The position numbers were made by a program, and so were the translations under genes. A stretch of DNA of 60,000 nt from NCBI RefSeq assembly GCF_001949145.1, contig NW_019091389.1, positions 784,313-844,312 of the forward strand, given 5' to 3'. The stretch's first letter is position 1; every line of letters begins with the position of its first letter. Under the pieces are notes generated by a model. The model saw only the letters and a list, made by a program, of their open reading frames with translations. It had not been told where the DNA came from and made no database searches. The DNA comes from Acanthaster planci. Its lineage: Eukaryota > Echinodermata > Asteroidea > Valvatida > Acanthasteridae. Shown here one piece after another: positions 40,101 to 51,479 of the stretch.

Positions 40101-40813
40101 TACTGACGCAAATGGAGACGGCCCCAAAAAAGCATTGCAGTGTTTCTATGGGAATGATCATAAATCGGTGAAATAGAGCTACCGCCGTAGCCTTCAGAAA
40201 ACAGAGGAACAGTGACGGGGGCGGGTGTACCGTAGATCCTCTTTAAACGCCTGGGAACAAAATTTCTCTTGATGGGCTTTAAAGCGGGCTATCTTCAAGT
40301 AATGGATCTTGTTTCGAAAGAAAGCAATTTCTTCAACGACGGCAAGATTGCATCAGTTCGGGTAACATCAATACTCGTTTTGTCCCGGATTATACTGTCA
40401 CATTTACGGAGGTGTCGGCGTGAGCTAACCCCTCAATTTGAACTGCCAATGGCTCGGAGGAATTGGTTATAAATTCTGCGCCCTACTTCAAATTTGATCA
40501 AAACTCGCCTCGAACGGTGTAATCACCTTTCTTTTCGCGTCAGAAAGAGGTTTAAAGAGTGAGGCGTATACACGAACCAAGAGAATTTCCGACACGGGAA
40601 TGAGAAAACATTTTGCATCGCAGTGAAAGAAAAAAGGCAACATGAACAAAAATGCACACTGTTAAAGGGTCCCCATGCGATGCAGTACTTTAAACGCATT
40701 TTCTGTACATCTGATCTTGCATGTTCATGCATGAACACTGTTTTAACATCCTTTTGGGATTGAACATTTTAAACCGCCCAAGTTTTTATCTGTGCAACTG
40801 AGGGCGCTGTCGC

Positions 40814-40855
40814 CGATCGGGAAATGGGATCGGGGAATGTCGATCAGGAAATGTA
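40814..40855 (+). repeat. Degenerate tandem repeat, about three 13-14 base units
   Basis: Successive units CGATCGGGAAATGG, GATCGGGGAATGT and CGATCAGGAAATGT differ by a few bases. Confidence 0.75.
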
Positions 40856-43501
40856 AAAAATAGTTTAGTTTTTATATGTTTTCTGTTTTAATTACTGACT
40901 AAAAATTTGCTCATAAACAATACTCCCGAAAAAGGGTTACATGTTAGCTTATTTGCCGTGTACTTACAAAACAATAGGCCGGAAAAGAAACGTAGACTTA
41001 GGGCAGCAAAATATCACAAATTCTAGCGGATTTTTGAGCACGAATCGATGCAACAGTGACGTTCTTCCCTTGGATGACATCACAGCTTTGCTCATGAATA
41101 TGGAAATTCACACAAGCACGAAAACCCCCGAACGCTGAACTAACTATTGGGCAATCAAAATGTTGACTAAATCACAAAGGTGCATTTTAGGATTAGAAGT
41201 AAAAGATAAAAAATTGCCTCGAATTGCCCTTACCGAGAGAATTTCCAACGCCCTATTGTTAGTCTCTGAAACCTACACACGTGGAGACCATTTGTGCCCC
41301 GGGCATAATCAGGAGATCGTGACCCAACAAAATGAAGGCAAAATCATTGAAAAAAATCATCCATTTGAATGGAGTTAGACAGCAACTTACCACAACCTGA
41401 AAAAAACAAACGAAGCAACCCCATATTGTTGCTTTAATACGGCTAATCCTGGTCACTTTTGTGTAATAGTGAGGCATTCTGGGGATTGGAAAGCAATTTC
41501 ACGCTGACAGTCAGGTGCAGGTTCGTTCCACCTTGTCTTTTAATCACTGGTAAGGCCCAATAGCGCGTGTTATGCCTAGGGGAAATAAAGACCATTCAAT
41601 CCTAACCCAAGAAAAATAATATGACCCGATGACGTCGTCTACTCGCTTAATCAACGCTATTTCGACATCCACCCTGCGCTGGCATTTCATCAAGGGAATC
41701 ACAAAGGAAGAACAGTCTAAATCAAAGGATCAGTTTGAAATTCAATTCTGACCATGTCAATCTTACGTCAGCCGAAGAATAGTGGGGCGGGGGAAGCAAA
41801 TTAAACTTTTGCAATGTGCTTGGTAACATGTTTTGCTGTTGCACGGATCTCCAGCTGGAAAACCTTTCCTCTTTTGTTGTTTACATAGAACCAGCTCAAA
41901 TTTGTCTTCTCTGTTGGCGTTCCACAGAATTCGTCGACCTACAATATGTTTTGAACGTTCGAAGGTTTTCTTTGTCAAGGTTGCCACTCGAGGAAGGACG
42001 AGATGTCAAAGACAAGAAGAATCCGCAACGCTTAGAAACAACCGAGAGACACATTCCACTAGATACGATTTACATGTTTTTAGCAACTGACGTTTTGGCA
42101 CCTTTCCAAGATTTTTATCTCTTAAGTCTCTTTGCCAGACAATTGCCTGTAATCCTTAACCAAACTCCTAGCTACCAGGCCTTTATGCAGTGGACCAATG
42201 GACGATAGATACGAAAGCTTGCATCGTGACTTCGATTTTCGATTTTAGTCTGAATATCTCGTAAAATAATCTACTTCTTTAGGAATACCTGGAAGCTTTT
42301 AAACAACAGCGCCGTTAGAAGAAATGGACAGACATTATTTACTGCCATTCAAAATTTCGTTTTCAACCCTGGCAATGTATTTCAATTAATGGAAACAAAT
42401 TATTTGAAGAATTTGAAACGGAAACAATTAGGCAAATATTTTAACTTAGAGCACGCCTTGAGCGACGCATTATTTCGTGCGAAGTGCCTCAATCGCCCTT
42501 TTCAAGCACCGCTACAGGCTTTGTTAACCTCGGAAGTTCACTACATGCAACAGTGAATACATTCCACATCATCGCGATATAACTTGTTTATTAAATTTGA
42601 ATCAACGTTCCTTTGTCATTTTTTCAGTAAATGCTGATGCTTTTAAATCAATTGAGTAGAATAATGTGTTATGTATTGGAAGGGCTTACATGTCTCCCTG
42701 GAAAAGAGAGTCAGAGCGCATTTATTGCAGACTGTTCATTTCTTTTTACTGGGATTTATACATCTAGTAGTAATATGGCGCAGGGCCGCTTAAGTCATAC
42801 CGTAAAGTTTTGATGTTTTTGTGTTAGGTAACATTACAATAATCGTTTTGGAAACGATCAAGTCAGGCACGGAGACGAAATAGTGGCACTACCCAATTGC
42901 CTATTTTCCGATATGTTGCTTCGTGAGCCATTGTTTTTTATTTCTTTAAGAGGCCAAATTTTATTTACACCTTCTTTGAAAAACTGAGGAGTTTTAAAAG
43001 CATTTTACACACTTTTCCTTTTTGCCAATGCATTAACCTTTTTTCAGTGGGTACCCAACGAACGGCTGTTCGGTCATCGACGCCTGGCCCCACGCGCAAA
43101 TCCAAGTCTTGTAGCGACCCCAGGGTCGGCCATACATGAGCTACGCAAGGCAATCTTGACAGCATGACAGCCAAGTGAGTCATAGACTTGGTGCCAAGTC
43201 GGTAACTGATTTGGTTTTGCTGTCCACGCGTAATATCACTGCGATGGTATACACGTAATTCTATCTTTGCGCAGGGCCGTTAGTTGCCTCGTCCCCAACT
43301 TGAGGAGAAGACAAAACTTGTTACTGTCTTGTACCAGAGCCGTGCCGATAGATTTAAACTTAAGTTCACAGACAAAAACACGACTTGTCATCAAGTCTAA
43401 GTGAGCCGCGCATCAGTACACCTTTACGGTTCGGTGTTTGTCCGTTTTCATTCTTAAAACACCTGTTAACAAGGCTGGAGAATGCGGCATACATGCACAT
43501 A

Positions 43502-44029
43502 CAGTTGGGGCAACTTACCTGGTAGAACAAAAACAGTTTTCCTCAAATTTCAAAACTTTACTCATTCCTACCAACTTTTCTTTTCACACGACATACAAAA
43601 TGGGTCTCTACTAAATGTACATGGTGTATGCGTCAAATAAAAGCACTCAAGAGATATATGATTCATATATAACCTATTTATATTTACAAATAAATCAAAA
43701 TTTTACATACTCCAACCCTAATATCTAGTGCCACTTTCTGTATTTTTGTCACATCTCATAGTGGCAGTGGACCACGATTTGAAGTGATTTGAACGACAGT
43801 AAGGGGGCAAATGTAAATTTTCACAAAACGACATTTCAGAAATATTTATATTTTGAACCGTAATAAATGTCTCTGAGTATTTTCAATTAAAGTACACACT
43901 ATGAACATTAAGTTGAGATACGATTTGTCTGACCTCACGAAGAAAAAGCTGGCAAAACTATTTCAAACAGCGAAAAATTGAGGAAAACTGTTTTTCTACC
44001 AGGTGTATGTAAACGTTTTGCCCCAACTG
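43502..44029. mobile_element. Tc1/mariner-type non-autonomous element with TA target duplication
   Basis: The element runs from TA|CAGTTGGGGCAA (TA at 43500-43501) to TTGCCCCAACTG|TA (TA at 44030-44031). The termini share further inward blocks in the same order: CCTGGTAGAA and AAACAGTTTTCCTCAA occur in both arms, so the inverted repeats extend roughly 50-70 bases with small gaps. TA flanks and CAGT-type ends are typical of the Tc1/mariner superfamily. The 528-base interior is AT-rich and carries no transposase frame, so it would need a helper transposase. Confidence 0.85.
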
Positions 44030-45100
44030 TAACTTAAGGTTTTTAAGGATTCGTCCCTTTAAAGGGGTATCAGAAATTCGATTATAGACAATTGAAAAAA
44101 ATAAGGCGATTGAAGCTCAAGATTCATATCTGATGATTGAAATAAACTGGTCATATTAAATAAAAGATATTACAGAGGATAAAAGAATAAGATTAACCTT
44201 TAAGGGTACCGAGACGGTCCAGAAAATGAGGTTTCTGCATAACATGAAATGCGAACAGTCTCATTCGAACGATGTAGGTCGACCCATACGGTGCTGAAAT
44301 CCTGCCGCCAGTCGCATTTTTCGCTGGCAGTGTTTCTCCATTGTCTCGTTGCCATTTCGAAGAGCGTGATTTTAATGCCAGTGGCGTCGTCTACCACGCA
44401 AAGTTATCCAACCTACAGCAGTTCAACCATCCAACAAACGATTAGGCCTGACCACAATCTGCGCTCCAACTGGCTTTGGCTATGGTAATGTCAACCTTGC
44501 GTCTTTTCTCAAACTTTGACTTCTCCTCTGTTCGACATGGTCGCTGGCCACAGAAACATTCCCGCGTTTTTAATAAGGCGAATCCATAGCCACGTTTTGA
44601 AAAGGGCCCGACGTAAAGGGTGAGTATGAGCATAATTAACAATAGCAGAAACATACCCTTCGAACGCTCTCTAGTTTCATTTCATATCAGTTTCATGAAA
44701 ATCACAAATTAGTACGGAAATAACGAAGTCGGAAAAATCGACATTTCGGGGTGAATTGCCCATGTTAACTTACGAACATTTTCTAATTTTATACGCAAGC
44801 AGTTTGAAAGTTCACTTCCTCTTTCTTTGGATACCAACAAGATGATGTTTGGGCAACACAGACATACCGTATAATGACTATAAAATAACCAAACCATAAC
44901 TGGGGCCGAATAAAGTAAATTTGTAGGTTCATCTGGATGTGTAGATCTAAAGGTATAATATGGGCACTATCAAAGTCGGAAACGCACCAATTCATTCCTT
45001 ATTAGAAGGCAGACTTCTTGCCAGGCCAAGTGTATTCAGTTTGTTTAAAGCTCGCATGAAATTTTTACAAATTTTGTACCTGTACAATGAGACAATATTT
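44030..45100. other. No gene recognised
   Basis: Sequence right of the Tc1/mariner-type element. Only short open frames are visible. Confidence 0.4.
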
Positions 45101-45134
45101 TTCCCACACCCATGGATAAAATGAAAATACTCAC

Positions 45135-45257
45135 AAAGTAGAACATCAAGCGTGCCATGATGCCTCCGAGACAGTTTAATACCAGTTTAATGCCAGAGCT
45201 TGTGCGAGCTGAACTTCTTCGAAAACTACCGGTTCTCGTCACAAGTTCTAATTTCAT
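45135..45257 (-). CDS. Speculative first exon of a membrane protein
   Basis: The ATG at 45257 (G at -3, A at +4) opens 41 codons: a basic, Ser/Arg-rich N-terminus (SFRRSSARTSSGIK) followed by a hydrophobic stretch (LVLNCLGGIMARLMFYF). The exon would end in phase 0 at TTT|GTGAGT, a strong donor (intron from 45134). The upstream frame stays open to 45440. This arrangement fits the start of a type II membrane protein, but no family is recognised and no downstream exon was found. It may well be chance. Confidence 0.17.
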
Positions 45258-45370
45258 TGCTGCTGGAACTCGATTTTGACAAGAAACGAGGGTATGTAGT
45301 TTGGGGAAAACAAGTTTGTAAACTAGCAGGGTAAACATTTTTGGAGACGACTTTAACGAGTTATATTCGT

Positions 45371-45386
45371 CACCAGAGGGCGCTAA
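45371..45386 (+). promoter_or_regulatory. Strong CTCF-like motif
   Basis: CACCAGAGGGCGCTAA closely matches the vertebrate CTCF core (CCASYAGRKGGCGC type). It lies about 110 bases upstream of the speculative 45257 start on the opposite strand. Confidence 0.4.
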
Positions 45387-46784
45387 ACACACACATATAT
45401 ATATCCCCATCGTTTGCTCGTTAAACTGTCGCCCACCCATTTACGGTTATTTATGATATTGTGGGGTACAAAACATTTGACGCGCCACACAAGAAATTCA
45501 CGAAATAGCTGTTTGGAATTTACTCCCAAAGGGGGAATTTTCAACGTGTACCATACTTATCTATCAGACACTTTGTATTACATAAAGAGACATTTTGTCC
45601 AAATTTCAGCCTCCAGGATTCTGCTTTATATCGGAGCGATCTGAGAACTGTAATTCACACACTACTTTTTTGATACACGAGAACCCAGGAACCCCCCTAA
45701 AGATACAAATGTTAGCGTGGGCGAATTAAAATGAGCGCTGGCTTTAACAAAGTCATGCCATTGCTTTAGCAATTGACACTCTGATTTGAGATGTGACTGA
45801 CACGGGGCGTTAGACTAGGACCACACTCCACCAGACACTATGCAGTATCACCTGAGAATGCACGAACATATCTTTAAAAGTCAAAGGCAATGATCGGTTT
45901 GTTTGGAGTCACAGTGGACGACTAATTAGATACTCTTTAAAAACTTAACCAGTAATTGGCCCGAACGAGATTGTGGCGTCACGCAGAGTGCCACGTAAAT
46001 GGAAAGGTCAGACAACCACTTAGAAACGGCGACCTGATCATATAAAAAAATTGGTAAAAAACAATATCCGGTAAAAGGCGCGTGCATCCGGATAGCTAAA
46101 CAGGATTGATCTTACGGCAGAGCGGCTCAGGATCTTGTAAGGGGCGTCAAAAGCCGCCAGGAATGACAACGAATAATTGCTATAGATTTCCCCAGAACGA
46201 AACTGATTGAATTGTCTCCTGATGACATCATGGAATTCCACGGAGAGAGCCGTCTAATCTTAATGACATCTCCCTAATAAGACGCTGACCGGCCAGCGCG
46301 GACCGGGCTTTTGATGTTGACTTCTCGCCTCCTACAGCTGCAACGGGCAAGGATCTCCTTAAAATGTCAGAGACCTTGAGGGAATCTCTCCGCTGTAGAC
46401 GCTCGCCTATTCATAACGACAAGGAACTCCCACAAGAGTATTCCAATGTAATAAGCTGAATGAAAGATTATGATCTCAGGGTAAGTCATCCCACGTTTTA
46501 CACAATTATTGCCAACGACCAGGAGAAATTTCTTTTATAGAGCAACTCCAAGATTGTTATTTGACAAAGAGCAAACGTCAAGCATATGTCAAATTCCTTA
46601 CATAGAAATGTCTTTGAAATTTTCAGCGATTCTTCGCCTCTTGTGCCTGTCAAGTTCCCTTTTAAAAATAACAACTCAGTTGCATGTGTACTTTGCAAGT
46701 AAAGAACATCAAGAATTCTGTAGCCGATAGCGGGCGTTTTGTTATCGGCCTGACAGTCTTGCATGATGATCGGCTTGGGTATAT

Positions 46785-46835
46785 ATTGCCAGAAATCGCG
46801 GGTTCCAGTCCGTGACGGCCGGAGTGACTATCTGA
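46785..46835 (+). repeat. Possible tRNA-derived SINE remnant
   Basis: GCGGGTTCCAGTCCGTGACGGCC resembles a decayed tRNA T-arm (B-box GGTTCRANTCC with two changes) joined to a tail. No matching A-box or intact cloverleaf lies upstream, so the call rests on one motif. Confidence 0.2.
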
Positions 46836-48169
46836 GTAACACGCCACAAGCCCTCTTTCGAAATTGATTAAGACAATCTTTTGGTCCCCGCACACAAATT
46901 GATTCTTGGTGTTTACAACTAAAGCCTGATGGATTACAGGAGCCAAAAGCGTTTATTTTAAAGAAATACTAAACAAAATCTGACTTGTGGCACAACCTTC
47001 CTGACTTCATTTTTAAATGTGATTGTTAGTTTAAAAATGTTTATTTGCTCGTTTACCAAACAACCAAAAGTAATCGTCTTCCTCAATAGTATCGAATCTT
47101 CACATAATTAGACAAGGCAGTGTAAAACGCTGTAAGGTTTCTAATTCCATCTCCAACAGGAGGTTTGGAGCCAAACGCAAATTGGATGGTGACCTGGGCA
47201 GTGAAAATAAATAGTACACTCGTATTTCAATAATATGGGCCTACTGTTGGAAGCCATCCAAAATGCATATGCCACAACATGATTAATTGGTTCCTTGCCA
47301 ATCGAACGGAAAATAAAAAAGTGCGTCACCATCACTAGGCTAACAAACTGTCAAAGTTTCTGTAAGTACTTTCCTGCACATAAATCCCTCTGTATTTCTT
47401 TCATTATCAGAAAGCGCCAAGAACATGCATATAGAACAAGTTATGCTCAACGGTAACAAGAATAACGTTTAGTAACCGATACAACGTCGAGTAATTTGCA
47501 TCTCAAAAAATAAACTTAATGTTAGAGTTGGTTTGCACCAATCTCACTTGTTCTGATTTCACGAACGCGAATGTCTGGTAAAAAAAATCAGTATAACCGA
47601 CGTTCAAGATGTTTGTACAAATCCAGTATACAAAAAAACCATGTGAAAACAAGAGCAATGTCACCAAGTACATAATGATGGAAAAGGTTTGGCAATACAA
47701 GGCTTCGACTTATGATAGTACATCTGGCGATGAAAGTGAACAGATCGAGGGGGTGAACCAGCAAATGGATTCCTGAGATACAACGACAAAATAATCCGCG
47801 GGATTCGCCGCTGGAACACGGAGTCGCCACCCAAGATCCCTGCTACATTACGCATTGAAAGCTTTGAATATTGCGAGTGACAAAGCGCTTGTGATGTGAC
47901 TGAGAGCACACTCGTACGTGGGCCTCATCCGGTGTGCCGTGGGACGCCAGCGGAGGCTTTTACAGCCGTGCCGGCGGACTCGGGGACTGGGCCCTAAGAT
48001 AAGTCGGAATCATGCGGGGGGCGAAAGTCCCGAATTTAGAAACATCAAAATATCATCTTTATTCGGAGGATTCGTGATGTAATCATGATGGTAACGATTA
48101 TGATATTTCTGCCAGGATAGACTATTCTCCAAGGGAGTTCTATTTTCAGAATAAAAATTAGTTTTTCCC

Positions 48170-48185
48170 AAGGACAATTGTCCTT
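48170..48185. repeat. Perfect 16-base palindrome
   Basis: AAGGACAATTGTCCTT equals its own reverse complement. Confidence 0.95.
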
Positions 48186-49157
48186 AAACTTTGCATTAGG
48201 CAGTTTCCCTACATGGTTTGATGATTTGAATCAAACTGACAGGATCGGGGACACTTCTTTGCAAGTCACTCCTGTATTCACGAAAAACCGAGAAAAAAAA
48301 CCAGCCAATTATTATGACTTGAAAGCTCGTGTTGCAACATGAACTGGGAAGGAGGAAGTTAAGGATACTCTGATCTGATTTTCTATCGAAAACAAAAGAG
48401 TTATTTGCTTTCAATTTGTCTGCTCTACACGGATCATTAACAAAAGGCATGTACGCAAAAATCATACAAATAGTTTCAGTTACGCTCGATGAAAAATTGC
48501 AATTTGTAGAGGAAACAAGGGCAAAGTCAAAATATTGACACAAACGCACAGGGACAAAATCTCCCTAGTTTTGTCAGCATTGCCTGTTCCCGTATTCCAC
48601 CAATGCTCAACGTGTGTACTTAGCAAACGGTTGTTGGAAACAACCATCTCAAAGAAAACACATTCCTGGTGCTGCAAATTGCACCGATTCTAGTAAATGA
48701 TGAATTGACGGCAATTTTCTAAGTTTAGCGCGAAAGGTCATCAAAAACGATGTCGTGGAGAGGATTTTGATGTGTTCACGATCAAAACGAGCGTCAAATT
48801 CCACATCCAAATGGGGAAACTTTTTCCCCACATAGACTGAAAATTTTCGGGCTGGAGAGTAGAACGGCCGTTTCAGATCAACGTTTCTCCCTGAAGAAGG
48901 CGTTTTGTCGCGTTATGATATTTCCACTATTTGTTCCAGCAGAACAAAATGCAGCTGCTAAATTACGTTTTCTATAAATAAAATTGATAAATAAAAACCT
49001 AGATGACCGTACTTTAAGGACTCAAGATAGGGGCCCTAAATTAACATAATCCAGACGATTAGTAAATCGTGAAAGTAAAGCGAGATGATAACTGAAACGT
49101 GCTAAGTTTAGAGGACTATCAAGAAACGAGTCCGAAAACAAGTGCAGTCTGCTCTAA

Positions 49158-49180
49158 CAACAGATGGCGCCCTCTGTTGG
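49158..49180. promoter_or_regulatory. Palindromic pair of CTCF-like cores
   Basis: The plus strand reads CAACAGATGGCGCC and the minus strand CCAACAGAGGGCGCC over the same bases. The two overlapping motifs form a near-perfect 22-base palindrome (one mismatched pair), presenting a CTCF-like core in both orientations. Confidence 0.35.
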
Positions 49181-50070
49181 CTCTGCCTTCGCTCGTCACC
49201 AACCCAGCGCCAGAACAGGGCTGATGGCCTTGCAAAAATTTTAATGAAGGAAGATTTTAGTGTCACACAGGTTCACAGCTAACGACGTGCAGAGCACTGT
49301 GGGCAAATTTCTGCCAGACGCGAGCTCGATCATTGCGTTACACCAGCGGCGGTTATCAATTCGATATTTTTTCGCTCTCTTCCTCAGAGCTGAACATTTT
49401 TCGCTACACTTAATTGTTTCATCCAAAATTAATAAAGATACCTATATAATACAAGTATTTCGCCAAAAACACGCGATCAGTGGTACTTAGTGAGAAGATA
49501 AATTACTGTGATTGTATCAAGGATGTGTTTTTTACCAGACAGCCGACACTTAGCATTGCCATTGGCAAACCAAAAAATTTAAATAACACTTCGCTAATAG
49601 GAAGTGACAACCTTGCGGTCAAAGGTCGCGCACAATGTAGCCAATCGCAGGGAAAAGCCATCAGCCCTCCCTGCGCCCTGTTTGAGCGCTAGGCGACTGG
49701 AGCGAAGGCTTTGCCGGTTCTGCAATGGATAAGTGTAGAATTAATGTCAGCACCGAAGAAATTGATTATTGGAGTAATCGAAAGGACGAGGTCTCCCGGT
49801 GTATTTCATCCTTAAATTTTTTTTTTTACTACATAACTTGTTTTCTCTCTCCATCTTTCCGAACATAGGGGGATATAAGAGCGACCCCTATGTACCTCAA
49901 TGTAAGGGCCAAACCCGTAATTAGAAATCAACAACTCCCCGACGCAAAGTACATCTAGAAACAATCCTCCTTTTAGAGTAGTAGGGTGAATAAGTAGCCT
50001 GAGACTAGCAGAGACGAGGGCAACAATATTGATGAATATTGATTGATCTTGAAAGCCTTACTTTCGCAGA

Positions 50071-50285
50071 GACCAGATATGAATGTAAATCTCGTCTAGA
50101 CTTGGAATTCAACGTTTAATTCCCACAATTTTGCTAAGATCTGCAAAGGACATATCTACCACATCCACCTTGAAATTTAATTTGGTACATATTTCCACCT
50201 ATAGACCAGATATGAATGCAAAGCTCGTCTAGAATCAGGTTCCAAATCCCCCGATTCTACAAGGATTTGCAAAGCTAGTGTTTCA
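50071..50285 (+). repeat. Two diverged direct-repeat units
   Basis: GACCAGATATGAATG followed by TCTAGA-containing sequence occurs at 50071 and 50204. A second shared block, GATYTGCAAAG, occurs at 50138 and 50264, in the same order. The spacing change (133 against 126 bases) shows indels. An old local tandem duplication is likely. Confidence 0.6.
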
Positions 50286-50558
50286 AGCATCCAGAAATTC
50301 TTAAGAACAAATGGATTTCGATGACTAGAACAAGGGACTCCACAAAATTGACTTCATAATTAATATTTCGCAAACTGGCAAGCTACAAAAACACCCAATC
50401 AATTACAGAATGATCGAGCGAATGAAAATAAAAGCCTGTTGGCAGGATACAGAGATAGCGAGTCAACAGAACCTACAGGGACGCCTGGAAACAAGGCTCT
50501 GTTAAGGCCCGGTGTCATGGGCAAACATCCGCCTCCTTTGGTGCAGCAATGCTGAACA

Positions 50559-50567
50559 GCGCCATCT
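50559..50567 (-). promoter_or_regulatory. CTCF-like core AGATGGCGC
   Basis: The minus strand reads TGCCAACAGATGGCGCTGTT, sharing CCAACAGATGGCGC with the palindromic site at 49158. Confidence 0.3.
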
Positions 50568-50719
50568 GTTGGCAGTACTAGTTCTCGCTATGCTTCGGCA
50601 CTGTACATTTCCCCTCGGTTCCAAATACAATATGAACAATTTATTTTTCTAAATTGCTCTAGTTATTACTTTCGAACAGAAACATAAGAATTTTTTACAA
50701 GAAAGGGACACCTCGCTGC

Positions 50720-50771
50720 ATATAATCCAAACTAATTGATCAATATAATCCAAACTAATTGATCAATATAA
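50720..50771 (+). repeat. 23-base tandem repeat, 2.3 copies
   Basis: Two identical 23-base units (ATATAATCC...TTGATCA) at 50720-50742 and 50743-50765, plus the first six bases of a third. Confidence 0.95.
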
Positions 50772-50805
50772 GCCTTTTAAATAATCTTTTCCTTTGACAC
50801 TTAGA

Positions 50806-51272
50806 TCGAGTTCGCGCGGCCTGTTCTTGACACAGGTTTCTTGTTCTCCGGCTCGAACAACGGGAACACGATTCAAGAACACTGTTCTCGGAACAGGATC
50901 ACACACCACCACCTCGTCCGGGTTTTACAGGAACACATGGAAAAACTCGAGAGATTTTGATTTTTGACTCCCCTTGAACAGCTGCAAAAAGTAGCTAGTG
51001 ATGGCTTCCAAAGCCATAGACAATGAGAAGTTTTGCAAAATTAATATAAATTATTTTACACAGAAATGAATGTTCCTGTTTATATAGAAAAGAATTCAGC
51101 CCATCCAAACATAAACTCTCGAAGAAAGTAGCCTACATGGACGCCGCCATGTTGCTTGTCACTAACTACCCGCGATAACCGGTTGTTTGTTCCCGGCGTT
51201 CGAGCGGCCGTCCCACGAACAACAAATGGAGCTGTTCGTGAACAGACGGGACCAAGCTGCCCGAACTCGGCC
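50806..51272. mobile_element. Inverted-repeat element of about 467 bases, possible MITE
   Basis: The left arm starts TCGAGTTCGCGCGGC and the right arm, read in reverse, starts GGCCGAGTTCGGGCAGC. Matching blocks continue inward for about 75 bases: CTGTTC, TTGTTC, then CTCGAAC-NN-CGGGAACA in both arms. The pentamer TTAGA lies directly outside both ends (50801-50805 and 51273-51277), a candidate target duplication. The interior has no transposase. Confidence 0.6.
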
Positions 51273-51455
51273 TTAGAGCTAACAATTACAGAGCTAAAAC
51301 CATTAACAGATGACAAAGGCATCACATAGTACAGGATGGCAGGGCATATTCACTCAGCTTCACACAACTCGACACTTTGAGTGAGTTGTAACACATAACC
51401 CTCAGTTATACTTGTTCGGGGCCGCCGTTTCTTGATGCCACGCTAAACGTGTAGG

Positions 51456-51464
51456 GCGCCATCT
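51456..51464 (-). promoter_or_regulatory. CTCF-like core AGATGGCGC
   Basis: The minus strand reads CTGCAGATGGCGCCCTAC. It lies just right of the 50806-51272 inverted-repeat element. Confidence 0.3.
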
Positions 51465-51479
51465 GCAGTTCAAAATGTG

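Larger units (their letters stand above)
36398..43501. other. No gene recognised
   Basis: Holds a poly-G tract (38614-38622), a T/G-rich run (about 39985-40020), a degenerate tandem repeat (40814-40855) and a CTCF-like AGATGGCGC at 37116-37124. The longest open frame (41816-42208, plus, 130 codons) has no recognisable domain and no splice or promoter context. Confidence 0.4.
45450..49150. other. No gene recognised; possible conserved element unproven
   Basis: Apart from the SINE-like motif and the palindrome at 48170, only short open frames are visible. The 45880-46420 segment is more balanced in composition than its flanks and could be regulatory; the sequence alone cannot show this. Confidence 0.4.

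Noticed and set aside
41816-42208. 130-codon plus-strand open frame
   Set aside because: No recognisable domain and no supporting signals; overlapped by another chance frame.
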